This document shows positions 1 to 8,523 of a stretch of DNA of 64,000 nucleotides, piece after piece. Each line of letters begins with the position of its first letter. Position 1 is the stretch's first letter. The translations under genes and the position numbers were made by a program. The notes beneath the pieces were generated by a model, which saw only the letters and a program-made list of their open reading frames with translations, did no database searches and was not told where the DNA came from. The DNA is from Nonomuraea cavernae. Its GTDB lineage: Bacteria > Actinomycetota > Actinomycetes > Streptosporangiales > Streptosporangiaceae. The DNA lies in contig NZ_BMNH01000003.1 in NCBI RefSeq assembly GCF_014646355.1, positions 449,131-513,130 on the forward strand, in the 5' to 3' direction.

Positions 1-144
1 GGAAACCGAACCCCGGCGTGAGAAGAGGGCGGACGCGTCGTCCGCGCGCTTCACGCGCATGTGATCTTCACCCTGAGCCGCTCCACGGCCTACCGGTCAC
101 CGCACCGCTCGGGCCTTGGCGGCCCTCCCGCGCTGTCGTTTCCT

Positions 145-164
145 CCCGGGCGTAAACGCCCGGG
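145..164. repeat. perfect hairpin, possible IS200/IS605-type end remnant
   Basis: Perfect 8-bp inverted repeat (CCCGGGCG / CGCCCGGG) around a TAAA loop, preceded by CCTC and followed by GGTTCC. There is no T-tract, so it is a poor intrinsic terminator. The layout (CCTCC, GC hairpin with a small A-rich loop, GGGGTTCC) resembles right-end hairpins of IS200/IS605 and TnpB elements as I remember them. No tnpA or tnpB lies in the window, so it would be only a remnant. No convincing gene is seen in bases 1-269. Confidence 0.35.
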
Positions 165-269
165 GTTCCACGCCAGATCACGCTGAACCAGCATGCGAGC
201 GACGGAGGGTGACAGTGCCACGGGCGGAGCGGTTAGGTGGACGGGGTCGCCGGCGAGTGGCCGGCATCC

Positions 270-454
270 CTACTGAGCAGCGGGAAGTGGCACGCAGGAC
301 GCGTATGTCCCGAAGACGTAGGTCGCCGTCTCGCTGTGGTTCATGACGCCGACCCGCCACGCGCTGGTGTCCTTGTTGTGAGCATGCCGCCGGCCAGCAC
401 GCTCGCCGTCACCAGCGCCACGGCTCGTCCTGTCAGCCTGATCTCGGGCATCAT
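270..454 (-). pseudogene. broken small secreted protein gene (putative)
   Basis: A good ribosome site (GAGGAGG) precedes an ATG at 454. The first about 26 codons encode a signal-peptide-like start (basic residues, then ALVTASVLAGGML), but this frame stops at 341. The frame shifted by one base carries a protein-like C-terminus (NKDTSAWRVGVMNH, then YVFGTYASCVPLPAAQ) ending at 270. Joined, the two would give a secreted peptide of about 60 residues. Either a single-base shift has broken the gene or there is a sequencing error. The family is not recognised. Confidence 0.35.
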
Positions 455-601
455 GGTCCTCCTCGCATCCACTGAAGATCCGTTCGATGACACGATCTGT
501 CCAACGACGAAGCGGTCCAGAGGTGACGCCTCCTTTCGGCGTCGAGGAGGCGGCGGCCCTCGCCCGGCGCCTACCGGTGGAGGGCGCGAGTCGTAGCTCT
601 G

Positions 602-1264
602 TCAGAGGCCGAGATCGTCGAGCTCCTTCAGCAGCGCCGCCCTGGGATTCTGCCGTGGGGAGGCCGCGGTCGGCCGCGGACCTCTGCCACGGTCGCGGAA
701 CACCCAACCGCCCAGCACCCCGGCGAGGAAGCCGAAGAGGTGGGCCTGCCAGCCGATGCCCTCCTGGGGAAGCAGGCCGGTGAATTGATAGGAGAAGCAC
801 AGGGCCATGACCAGGCCGACCACGATGTCGATCAGATGCCGGTCGAACGCGCCGCGCACCAGTACGTAGCCGAAGTAGCCGAAGACCACGCCGCTCGCGC
901 CCGCTCCTATCCCGTCGGGGGCGGAGGTGAACCAGGCGCCGAGGCCGCTGACCAGGATGATGAGTCCCGTCACGCTGAGGAACTTGGTGACGCCCCGGTA
1001 CGCGGACAGGAATCCGAAGATGAACAGCGGACCCGAGTTGGCCTGGATGTGCTCCCAGCTCCAGTGCAGGAACGGTGACGACACTATGCCCGGCAGGCTC
1101 CCGGGGTTCCACGCCTGCACACCGTAGTGGTAGCTCAACGCGTAGCCGGACGCCCAGTTGGCGATCTGCGCGGTCCAGATGACAGCCAGGAAGCCGACCA
1201 TCACCCACAACGCCTTACGGGCCTCAGCGATCATGATCTCGGCCGTGGGCCCCTTGGCCTCCAC
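602..1264 (-). CDS. rhomboid family intramembrane serine protease
   Basis: 220 residues, polytopic membrane protein. Rhomboid proteases cleave transmembrane segments within the bilayer using a Ser-His dyad. Here the catalytic serine lies in GASG (Ser124) and the histidine in QAHLFG (His175). The upstream HxxxN pair of the oxyanion region is visible (H72, N76). The length suits a minimal six-helix bacterial rhomboid with a short cytoplasmic tail. The GTG start at 1264 follows GGAGGA at good spacing. Monocistronic; substrates unknown. Confidence 0.9.
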   Translation of the reverse strand: MEAKGPTAEIMIAEARKALWVMVGFLAVIWTAQIANWASGYALSYHYGVQAWNPGSLPGIVSSPFLHWSWEHIQANSGPLFIFGFLSAYRGVTKFLSVTGLIILVSGLGAWFTSAPDGIGAGASGVVFGYFGYVLVRGAFDRHLIDIVVGLVMALCFSYQFTGLLPQEGIGWQAHLFGFLAGVLGGWVFRDRGRGPRPTAASPRQNPRAALLKELDDLGL

Positions 1265-1435
1265 CCGGGTTCCTCCTTGGCTGACTGTGCCGTACGAGCG
1301 AGACCAGTATCAGAGGGAAAGATCACGAACCAGCGTCAGGGTGGATTCTTCCCCGGGTCCGAAGACCGGGCCGTCGCGGACGGGGGTTTAGCGGGCTGAC
1401 ACGGGGCACGGGCAGAGCCGTCGTAAGGAGGCGAG

Positions 1436-1687
1436 ATGCGGTCTGTGGAGAAGGTCACGTCACTGGGAATGGGCATGCTGAGCGGCGCCTTGGCGGCCTC
1501 GATGTTCAAGCAGGTGTGGAAGCTGGTGTCCGGCGATGACGATGCGCCGGACGCCGACGACCTGGATCGCGGCTGGACGGAGGTCCTCGTGGCGGCGGCG
1601 GTGCAGGGAGCGATCTTCGGCCTGGTCAAGGCGGCCGTGCACCGCGCGGGCGCGCAGACCTTCCGGCACGGGACGCCGGGAGACTAG
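1436..1687 (+). CDS. DUF4235 domain-containing small membrane protein
   Basis: 83 residues with a strong ribosome site (AAGGAGG) just before the ATG. Two hydrophobic stretches (about residues 8-22 and 47-65) flank an acidic linker (GDDDAPDADD). The sequence VxxxxSLGxGxLSGxLAxxxFKxxWK and a C-terminal region after a W-TEVL segment fit DUF4235, a family common in actinobacteria with no known function. It ends 4 bases into the end of the convergent regulator gene. Confidence 0.8.
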   Translation: MRSVEKVTSLGMGMLSGALAASMFKQVWKLVSGDDDAPDADDLDRGWTEVLVAAAVQGAIFGLVKAAVHRAGAQTFRHGTPGD

Positions 1688-2702
1688 GCGGGCGGGGGAG
1701 CGGTGGAGCCGCGGACGATCAGCTCGTGCGGGAAGATCGTCCGCTCGGGCGCGTCGGCGGGCGGTGACAGGAGCAAACGGCCCGCCGCTTCGCCGATCTC
1801 CTTCTTCGCCTGCCTGATCGTGGTGAGGCCGGCCTCCTCGGCGGCGCTGTCGGAGAAACCCACCACGGACAGGTCGGCCGGCACGGTCAGACCGAGGTCG
1901 GCCGCCGCGTCGAGGACGCCGAGCGCCAGCACGTCGGTGTTGGTGAGGATCGCGGTCGGGCGCGGCTCGCGGCCGAGCAACGCGTGCCCCGCCTTGCGGC
2001 CGGCCTCGCGGGAGTTGCGGGCCACCTCGAAGAACGGCACGTCCCCCCAGTCGAGCCCGGCTTCCTCGCAGGCCTCCTGGTAGCCGCTCCGGCGGCGGCG
2101 CATGGCCTCGAAGACCGCGCCCTGTTGCCGGGCGACGCCCGCCCAGCCGGTGTGGCCGTCGTCGTGCAGGCCCACCATGGCCACCCCCGCGCGGCCAGCG
2201 CCCCCGCGGCGGGCTCGTCGATGCCCAGGAACGGGTGGCCGGGCACGTACGGTTCGTCGACCACGACGACGGGCACCTTGCGGGCGAACACCTCGGCGAG
2301 CGCCGGATGCCCGTCGGGCAGCGAGACCACGCAGAAGGCGTCGACCACCGCGTCGCGCACGGTGTCGCTGCGGCGGTCGCCGTGCGGCAGCGGCAGGATG
2401 AGCAGCCCGACGCCGGCGTCCTCGGCGGCCGTGGCGATGCCCTGGAAGAACCCGATGGCGTAGGGGTCGGCGAAGGCGTAGGGCAGGGTCTCGCTGAACA
2501 GCAGCCCCAGCGCGCCGGCCCGTCCGAGGCGAAGTGAGCGCGCGGTGGGGTTGGGGCCGCCGTAGCCGAGCTCGTCGGCCACCTCCATGATCCGCCGTCG
2601 CAGGCCGTCGCTGAGCTGGTCGGGCCGGGAGAAGGCGTAGGAGACGGTGGCCCGGGACACGCCCAGCCTGTCGGCGATCGTCTGCAGCGTGACTCTGGCC
2701 AT
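1684..2702 (-). pseudogene. LacI family transcriptional regulator, frameshifted
   Basis: The N-terminal part (2702 to about 2190) has a LacI helix-turn-helix (VTLQTIADRLGVSRATVSYA) and the start of the sugar-binding domain to about residue 172. The C-terminal half continues in another frame (VAMVGLHDDG to the end at 1684). At the junction, around 2185-2200, family members normally carry about 8 more residues (an xHLxxLGHRR-like stretch) that are missing here. A small deletion of roughly 25 bases therefore probably caused the frameshift. The DNA-binding domain is intact but the effector domain is split. Paired palindromes upstream are its probable operators. An assembly error cannot be excluded. 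Confidence 0.75.
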
Positions 2703-2736
2703 CCGTCCACCGTATCGAACCCCTTGCCGGGCGCTC

Positions 2737-2766
2737 CTTAATGGATTAAGCTCTTAATGGATTAAG
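2737..2766. promoter_or_regulatory. tandem palindromic operator pair (probable LacI-family sites)
   Basis: Two identical copies of CTTAATGGATTAAG at 2737-2750 and 2753-2766. Each has perfect 6-bp arms around a GG centre, and the centres are 16 bp apart. They lie between the LacI-family gene (start 2702) and the small ORF at 2775. The second copy runs into that ORF's ribosome site (AAGGAGG, 2764-2770), so a bound repressor could block both promoter and ribosome access. The AT-rich pair stands out sharply from the GC-rich surroundings. Confidence 0.65.
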
Positions 2767-2774
2767 GAGGAGAC

Positions 2775-2954
2775 ATGGAAGCCATGCAGGTTCTCGCACA
2801 CCAGACGGCGATGGGCCACCGGGAGACGGTCCACGAGGCTCTTCCGGGCGCACCGGTGCGGCCCTCCCGCGAGCGGACACGGGTCCGCATGCGGCTCGCG
2901 TGCACACTGCGCTGGACGGCCGACCGCCTCGACCCGCTCGTCGCGGGCTCCTGA
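2775..2954 (+). CDS. small hypothetical protein downstream of operator pair
   Basis: 59 residues, ATG with a perfect AAGGAGG site 5 bases upstream. The peptide is rich in Arg, His and Ala and has no signal peptide or clear membrane segment. It starts MEAMQVLAHQTAMGHRE and contains two cysteine-free basic clusters followed by CTLRWTADRLDPL. I do not recognise the family. Its position directly under two palindromes next to a LacI-type gene suggests it is the regulated target. It converges on the carboxypeptidase gene. Confidence 0.5.
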   Translation: MEAMQVLAHQTAMGHRETVHEALPGAPVRPSRERTRVRMRLACTLRWTADRLDPLVAGS

Positions 2955-2960
2955 CCTCGG

Positions 2961-3803
2961 TCAGCCGCGGGAGATCCGGTCGTCCGCGTAGTCGAGCAGC
3001 TTCTCCGCCGTGGTGAAGCGGCGGGCGTCCTGGTCGCCGAGGAGCACACCGATCACCTGGCGGCCACCCCGCTCGCCCGCGAACAGCAGGCAGAACCCCG
3101 CCTCCCGCGTGTAGCCGGTCTTGACGCCGAGCACGCCCTCGGCCCGCTGGAGCAGCTTGTTGGTGTTGCGCCAGGTGTGCGCGCGGTGCAGCGACGTCCG
3201 GGGGACGACGTGCTTCTCGCGCGCCACGATCGTGCGGAACGTCGGATTCGCCAGGGCAGCCTTGGCCAGCCTGACCTGGTCGACGGCCGTCGAGTGGCCA
3301 CCGGCGGGCGCCGGCAGGCCGTCGGCGTTGGTGTACCAGGTGTCGCGCAGGCCCAGTCGCCTGGCCGCCGCGTTCATCTTGGCCACGAACGCCGTCTTGC
3401 CCGGCCCGTACGTCCTGGCCAGCGCGTTGGCGGCGTCGCCGCCCGACGGCAGCATGAGCCCGTACAGCAGATCCCTGACCGTCAGCCGCTCACCCTTGGC
3501 GAGCGCGGCGGTGGTGGCCCCGTTGGCGACCGCGTGGCGGACGTCGGCCGAGGTCACGGTGATCCGGTCGCCCAGTTTGGCCTCGTTGAGCACCACGTAC
3601 GCCGTCATGACCTTGACCAGGCTGGCGACCGGCACCCGGCGGGTCTGCCGCTTGCCGTAGTGGATCGTTCCCGCCGAATCGATCACGTACGCCACCCCGG
3701 CGCCCACCGCGGGCGTGTCCGCCGCCACGGCGGGCGACGGGATCCACAGGATCAGGGCAAGGATGGCAGAGCCGATGAAACCCCCAATACGCATGCCCGA
3801 CAT
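2961..3803 (-). CDS. D-alanyl-D-alanine carboxypeptidase (S11 family)
   Basis: 280 residues with an N-terminal signal peptide (about residues 1-28, ending PAVAA), so the enzyme acts outside the membrane. S11 enzymes remove the terminal D-Ala of peptidoglycan stem peptides. All three penicillin-binding motifs are visible: SLVK (Ser61, Lys64), SGG at 120-122 where SxN is usual, and KTG (228-230). The Gly in place of Asn in motif two is the one departure from the classical pattern. There is no C-terminal amphipathic anchor, so it may be released or held by the signal segment. Confidence 0.88.
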   Translation of the reverse strand: MSGMRIGGFIGSAILALILWIPSPAVAADTPAVGAGVAYVIDSAGTIHYGKRQTRRVPVASLVKVMTAYVVLNEAKLGDRITVTSADVRHAVANGATTAALAKGERLTVRDLLYGLMLPSGGDAANALARTYGPGKTAFVAKMNAAARRLGLRDTWYTNADGLPAPAGGHSTAVDQVRLAKAALANPTFRTIVAREKHVVPRTSLHRAHTWRNTNKLLQRAEGVLGVKTGYTREAGFCLLFAGERGGRQVIGVLLGDQDARRFTTAEKLLDYADDRISRG

Positions 3804-3881
3804 GGTGACAGGTCATCGGTGATCGATCGGCCGAACCACGCGCCGAAGCCGCGGAAAACCGGCCGGATCGGGCCAGGGCCC

Positions 3882-4400
3882 TCAGGCGACGAAGGGCTTC
3901 TCGGTGCGCCGCCTCCTGCGCCAGACGAAGAAGGCGACGACCGCGGCGACGGCCACGACCGCCGCGCCGGCCGGCGAGCGCGCCGCCAGTTGCAGCCAGC
4001 CCCACACCAGCGCGGTCAGGCCGAACCACCACAGCGGCGCCCAGGTCACGCAGCCCAGCGCGCTGGCCACGATGTACCACGGATAGGAGACGCGCAGCGC
4101 TCCCGCGACCCACGGCAGCGTGTGGCGGAGCATCGGCACCCAGAAGCACCCGTAGACGGCCAGCGCCCCCCATCGGCCGACGATCCGCTCCACCTTCGCG
4201 ATGCGCTCACGGCCGAGCTTGACGCCCATCCGCGAGTCGTAGAGGCGCTCGCCGAGCCTGCGGCCGACCCAGTAGTAGACCTGGAACACGCCGAAAAGCG
4301 CGATCATCAGGACGACACCCACGAGCCAGTACGGCAGGCCGAGCCAGAAGGGCTCGGTGGGGGCGGGTACGGCCAGCGCGAACGATCGCATGAACGACAT
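3882..4400 (-). CDS. DedA/VTT-type membrane protein
   Basis: 172 residues with about four membrane segments and a basic C-terminal tail (RRRRRTEKP). The central stretch RWGALAVYGCFWVPMLR followed by LPWVAGALRVSYPWY matches the conserved part of the DedA/SNARE-associated (VTT) family, linked to lipid scrambling and envelope homeostasis. It is a little shorter than typical DedA proteins (about 200). The ATG at 4400 lies 18 bases below an iron-box-like site. Confidence 0.7.
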   Translation of the reverse strand: MSFMRSFALAVPAPTEPFWLGLPYWLVGVVLMIALFGVFQVYYWVGRRLGERLYDSRMGVKLGRERIAKVERIVGRWGALAVYGCFWVPMLRHTLPWVAGALRVSYPWYIVASALGCVTWAPLWWFGLTALVWGWLQLAARSPAGAAVVAVAAVVAFFVWRRRRRTEKPFVA

Positions 4401-4417
4401 CGCCCCCCTTCGTGTAC

Positions 4418-4436
4418 AAAGGTCAGCCTTACCTTA
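4418..4436 (-). promoter_or_regulatory. candidate iron box (IdeR/DmdR-type)
   Basis: Read on the minus strand the 19-mer is TAAGGTAAGGCTGACCTTT. It matches 14 of 19 positions of the IdeR/DmdR iron-box consensus as I recall it (TTAGGTTAGGCTAACCTAA), including the central AGGCT. It sits directly upstream of the DedA-type gene (start 4400), where a bound repressor would block transcription. It is also about 125 bases before the secreted-protein gene at 4560. Confidence 0.45.
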
Positions 4437-4559
4437 GTTCACCGGTTACCCGGTCGCCACACCCGCCCGCAAGTGGGCCGCAAAGGGTGCAAGCAGCCGA
4501 CAAGCGGACCTCAACCACCCTCGCTTATCTCTATAGGTGAGCAAAGAGGAGAGTTGATC

Positions 4560-5075
4560 ATGGCGACGAGAAGCACCGCGGTCCTGGCCACCGGCTCGGC
4601 GAGCACAGCCAAGCTGTTCGCGGCGGCCCTCGCCTTCACCGGTGCCTACGTGGGACTGTCCGCCTACGACACCGCCAACTCCGCTCCTCAGCCTACGCAG
4701 ACCGTCACCCTGTCGGCCCGGGCGGTGCCCATCACGGCGCCCGCCTCCTACGAGGCCGCCCCGGCCGCCGCCGGCCGGATCAGCGTCAGCCAGCGGCAGG
4801 CCGAGGCGGGATGCGTCAAGACGTACGAGGCCCGCACCCTCGTGGTCAACCCGGCGCCCGACCGGACCGTGCTCTACGGCTGGAAGCTGTCCCGCTGGCA
4901 CCCCGGCACCAACACCTGGGACGCCTACCTGGTCGACTACTCCGGATTCGCCGGGTCGCAGGAGACCGTCGCCTGGCACCCCAGGCTCACCGGCAACCCG
5001 GGCTGGTATCGCGTCGAGCTGACCGTGGACGGTGCCAAGACCGTCAAGAGCCGGCGTTTCCAGGTAAGTTGCTGA
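4560..5075 (+). CDS. secreted hypothetical protein
   Basis: 171 residues; ATG preceded by GAGGAGAG. The N-terminus has a hydrophobic segment (about residues 17-35), consistent with export or a membrane anchor. A Ser/Pro/Thr/Ala-rich linker follows, then a compact C-terminal domain (about 85-171) with two cysteines (CVKTYEAR and the final Cys) that could form a disulfide. The pattern of aromatic beta-strand-like segments (YGWKLSRWHP, WYRVELTVDG) suggests an immunoglobulin-like fold. No family recognised. Its end overlaps the end of the AfsR-type gene by 32 bases. Confidence 0.75.
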   Translation: MATRSTAVLATGSASTAKLFAAALAFTGAYVGLSAYDTANSAPQPTQTVTLSARAVPITAPASYEAAPAAAGRISVSQRQAEAGCVKTYEARTLVVNPAPDRTVLYGWKLSRWHPGTNTWDAYLVDYSGFAGSQETVAWHPRLTGNPGWYRVELTVDGAKTVKSRRFQVSC

Positions 5076-8000
5076 CCGACCGCCGCGCCGCCTCCACCCA
5101 GCGGGGCACACCGACCCGCTCGGCCACCTCCAGAGCCTTCGTGTAGTGGTCACGCGCGGCGTCGGGCTGGCCCAGCCGGATCGCGAGATCTCCCAGCGTC
5201 AGCGCCACCGGCCACAGGGCCACCACCCCGGTGCCGGCGCCCGCGACGCGGTCGGAGAACGGCTTGAGCTTGTCGTAGCAGTCGACCATCCGCTCCCGGT
5301 CGTCGAGCAGCATCCCGGCCAGCGCCCGCCACGTCATCGCCAGCTCGTAGAGGAAGTCGGGCCGCACGGGCGGCCGGGTCGCGGCCACGGCGTTGGCGTC
5401 GGCCAGGTGGCCCGCGGAGGCGAGCGCCAGCGCGTAGGCGTCGAGGGTCCACTTGGCGCCGCGCTGGTGGGCCTCGGCGAGCAGCTCGACCGTCTCGGCC
5501 GCCCGGCCGTCGACCAGGTGCAGGCAGAACCGGGCGATCAGCGGGAGGTCCTGGCGGCCCTCCAGCATGCCGGCCCGCGCGGTCATCCGGGCGGCGTCAC
5601 GGTAGGCCCGCTCGGCGCCCTGGTAGTCGCCGGCGATCATCAGCCGCTGCCCGGAATACCAGGCGCAGACGGCGGCCGGTGCCGACAGGTCATACTGTCT
5701 GGCCAGCCCGTTGGCGGCGGCGGCGTGTTCGTCGGCCACCGCGAACTCACCGCGGGCGGCGGCGCACTCCAGCAGCACCAGGTGGGCCAGCGCCTGGGTG
5801 GCCATCTGCCCGGAGCGCTGCGCGACCTCCAGCAACTCGCGGCCGATGCTCTCGCGGGTGTCGACCGCCGGGATGTCGTAGGACTGGCGGAGCCGGCCGC
5901 TCAGCGCGGCGGCGAGCAGCACCGGGTCGCCGCTCTGCCGGGCCAGCTCCAGCGCCTCCAGCGACGCCTGCCGGCCACGTTCGGGGGAGGAGGAGCCCTC
6001 CAGCTCCAGGGCCAGGGTGGTGAGCAGGCTCGCACGCAGCGTCTGCTCTCCCTCGGGCAGCGCCATCAGCGCCTGCTCGGTGACGTCGACGATCTCCCAC
6101 GCGGTGCGGGTGAAGTCGCGCGCCATGCCCTTGTGCGGCACGGCCAGGGACGCCGCCACCCGCGCCGTGATCTCCAGGTCGCCCAGCGGCAGCGCGGCGT
6201 CCATGGCCTCGCGCCGCAGCAGCCGGGCCGCGGACATGTCGCCGCACAGCGCGAGCGCCCGGATCTGGCGCAGCATCAGCTGCAGGCGTTCGCGGGTGTC
6301 GGCGCTCGCGCGGTCGTGGCCGTCGTCGGTCTCGCGGCGCGCGCTCCGGCGCTCGAACGCCGCGATGGCCTGCTCCCACAGCGTGGCCGCCTCGCGGTGC
6401 GCGAAACGCCGCTCGGCCTGCTCTGCGGCGAGCCTGGCGTAGTGCACGGCCTTCTCGGCGGCGTCGGCGAGGAAGTAGTGGTGGGCCAGCGCCGCCACGT
6501 CGGAGGGCGCCCGCCGCTCGATGGCCGCCGCCACGGCCGCGTGCAGCCGGGTGCGGCGCAGCCGCGAGGCGTCGGAGTAGATCGTGTCGCGCACGAGGTC
6601 GTGGTCGAACCTGAGCAGCCCGGGGCCCGGCTCGGTCACCAGCCCGGCCAGCAGCGCGGCCTCGACCGCCTCCACCACCGTGTCCTCCTCGCCGGCGACG
6701 TCGACGAGCACGTCGACGTCGACGTCGCGGCCGATCACCGCGGCCTGCAGCAGGATCTGCTGCGCCCCGGCGGGCAGCCGCGAGATGCGCCGCCGCAGCA
6801 CGTCGCGCACGCCCGAGGGCACGCGCGACAGCACCTCGGTGGCGCTGGCCCGATCGGCGGCGGCCTCGGAGTCGAGCAGGCGCACCGTCTCGCGGACGAA
6901 GAACGGGTTGCCGCCGGTGCGCTCGACGATCGACTCGACCGCGTCCTCGTCGATCTCGCGCACGCACGTCGCCCTGACCAGCTCGGCCACGGCCTTGGGG
7001 TCGAGCCCGCTCAGGCCCACCCGCAGCGGGCCGAGGCGGGCCAGCGCGGCCAGCACGTCGGACTGGCGGTCGTCGAGCTCGCTCTCTCTGCAGGTCACCA
7101 CGAGCAGCACCCGGCTGGTGGCGAGCAGGCTGGGCAGCGCCCGGAGCAGGGCGAGGGTCTGGTCGTCGGCCCAGTGCAGGTCTTCGAGCGTGATCAGCAC
7201 GGGAGCGCGGTGCGAGACCCCGGCCAGATAGCCGCCGACCGCGCGGTGCAGCCGGAAGCCGCCGGACGCCTCGTCGTCGTCGGGATCGGGGTCGGCGTCG
7301 TCGAGCAGGGGAGCCAGCAGATGGGCGTACTCGCCCGCGCCGGTGCGCCCGACGAGCGAGCGAAGGATCTCGACCCAGGCCCAGCCGGGCGGGGTGGCGC
7401 TGGAGTCGGGGCAGGCGCCCGACGCGGTGATCCAGCCGTCGCCGCTGAGCCTGCTCTCCAGCTGGCGCAGCAGCGTGGTCTTGCCCGCGCCCGCGACGCC
7501 CGTGACGATCGCGACCTGGAGTCTGCCGGTGCGGCCCGCGGCGGTGGTCAGCCGGGCCAGCTCGGCGTCGCGGCCGACGAACGGCTCGGGCTCCAGCGGC
7601 GGCGGCTCCACGGGCGTGGCGGGCCGGGGCGGCCAGGTGTCGGTGACCGGCACCGGCCTGGTCGAGCGGGGCGTCACCGCCAGCTCCAGCTCGGGCGACT
7701 GGGCCAGGATGTCGGACTCGAGCTTGCGCAGCGCGGGACCGGGATCGATGCCCAGCTCGTCGGCCAGGATGCCCCTGGCGCGGCGCAGCGCGGCGAGCGC
7801 GTCGCCCTGCCGGCCGCAGCGGTAGAGGCCGAGCGCGAGCAGCCGCCAGCCCTCCTCGCGCAACGGGTGCTCGGTGGTCAGCGCCTCGAGGTCGGGCACG
7901 GTCTCGGCGGGCAGGCCGAGGCGCAGCCCGGTGTCGGCGTGGCGCTCGCGGGCCACTAACCGCAGCTCTGTCAGCCTGTTGACCTCGGCCTCGGCCCACT

Positions 8001-8457
8001 GCTGGTCGGCGAAGTCGGAGTAGGGGGTGCCGCGCCACAGGCCGAGCGCCTTCTCCAGCCGGCCGCGCGCCGACGGCGGGTCGCCCTCCTCCAGATGCTC
8101 GCCGGCCGCCCGGACGAGCTGCTCGAACCGGAGCGCGTCGACCTGGTCGGCCGCCACCCGCAGCGCGTAGCCGGAGGCGACCGTCACCAGCAGCCGGTTG
8201 GGGCCGCCGCGCGGCCGGCCCGGCTCCAGGACCCTGCGCAGCCGCGAGATGTAGACCTGCAGGCCCGACTGGGCGCCCTTGGCCGCGTCGTCGTCCCACA
8301 GGTCGTAGAGGAGCGTGTCGACCGGCACGACCTGACCTCTGGCCACGAGAAGTCGGGCGAGGACGGCCCGTTGCCGCAACCCGCCGAGGTCGAGTTCGTC
8401 GTTTTCGTACGCCTCGACTGGCCCCAGAACCCGGAACGCCACCATGTCAGCCGCCAC
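5044..8457 (-). CDS. AfsR/SARP-type transcriptional regulator with ATPase and TPR regions
   Basis: 1137 residues. Order of domains: OmpR-type winged helix (about 5-95, containing RQRAVLARLLVARGQVVPVD), bacterial transcriptional activation domain (about 100-245, ending in LADELGIDPGPALRKLE), a STAND-type AAA ATPase with Walker A GVAGAGKTT near residue 320, and a long TPR-rich C-terminal half. Such proteins integrate signals to activate secondary metabolism or other accessory genes. No biosynthetic cluster adjoins it, so its targets are unknown. The GTG at 8457 gives a slightly extended N-terminus; ATG at 8445 is an alternative. Confidence 0.9.
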   Translation of the reverse strand: MAADMVAFRVLGPVEAYENDELDLGGLRQRAVLARLLVARGQVVPVDTLLYDLWDDDAAKGAQSGLQVYISRLRRVLEPGRPRGGPNRLLVTVASGYALRVAADQVDALRFEQLVRAAGEHLEEGDPPSARGRLEKALGLWRGTPYSDFADQQWAEAEVNRLTELRLVARERHADTGLRLGLPAETVPDLEALTTEHPLREEGWRLLALGLYRCGRQGDALAALRRARGILADELGIDPGPALRKLESDILAQSPELELAVTPRSTRPVPVTDTWPPRPATPVEPPPLEPEPFVGRDAELARLTTAAGRTGRLQVAIVTGVAGAGKTTLLRQLESRLSGDGWITASGACPDSSATPPGWAWVEILRSLVGRTGAGEYAHLLAPLLDDADPDPDDDEASGGFRLHRAVGGYLAGVSHRAPVLITLEDLHWADDQTLALLRALPSLLATSRVLLVVTCRESELDDRQSDVLAALARLGPLRVGLSGLDPKAVAELVRATCVREIDEDAVESIVERTGGNPFFVRETVRLLDSEAAADRASATEVLSRVPSGVRDVLRRRISRLPAGAQQILLQAAVIGRDVDVDVLVDVAGEEDTVVEAVEAALLAGLVTEPGPGLLRFDHDLVRDTIYSDASRLRRTRLHAAVAAAIERRAPSDVAALAHHYFLADAAEKAVHYARLAAEQAERRFAHREAATLWEQAIAAFERRSARRETDDGHDRASADTRERLQLMLRQIRALALCGDMSAARLLRREAMDAALPLGDLEITARVAASLAVPHKGMARDFTRTAWEIVDVTEQALMALPEGEQTLRASLLTTLALELEGSSSPERGRQASLEALELARQSGDPVLLAAALSGRLRQSYDIPAVDTRESIGRELLEVAQRSGQMATQALAHLVLLECAAARGEFAVADEHAAAANGLARQYDLSAPAAVCAWYSGQRLMIAGDYQGAERAYRDAARMTARAGMLEGRQDLPLIARFCLHLVDGRAAETVELLAEAHQRGAKWTLDAYALALASAGHLADANAVAATRPPVRPDFLYELAMTWRALAGMLLDDRERMVDCYDKLKPFSDRVAGAGTGVVALWPVALTLGDLAIRLGQPDAARDHYTKALEVAERVGVPRWVEAARRSVSNLPGNAGS

Positions 8458-8523
8458 GCTATGCGGGCTTTCGAATCACGCACAAGGCCCGTGGATGATT
8501 GACACATGTTCTGTTTCGGATCG

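Noticed and set aside
3177..4559. Long plus-strand extension upstream of the secreted protein at 4560
   Set aside because: It runs antisense through the carboxypeptidase and DedA-type genes; the real ATG with ribosome site is at 4560.
5146..7959. Plus-strand open frame of over 900 codons opposite the AfsR-type gene
   Set aside because: High-GC shadow frame; the minus strand encodes complete winged-helix, BTAD and ATPase domains.
5044..8457. AfsR-type regulator as a marker of an adjacent antibiotic cluster
   Set aside because: No polyketide, peptide-synthetase or other biosynthetic core genes are seen anywhere in the window.
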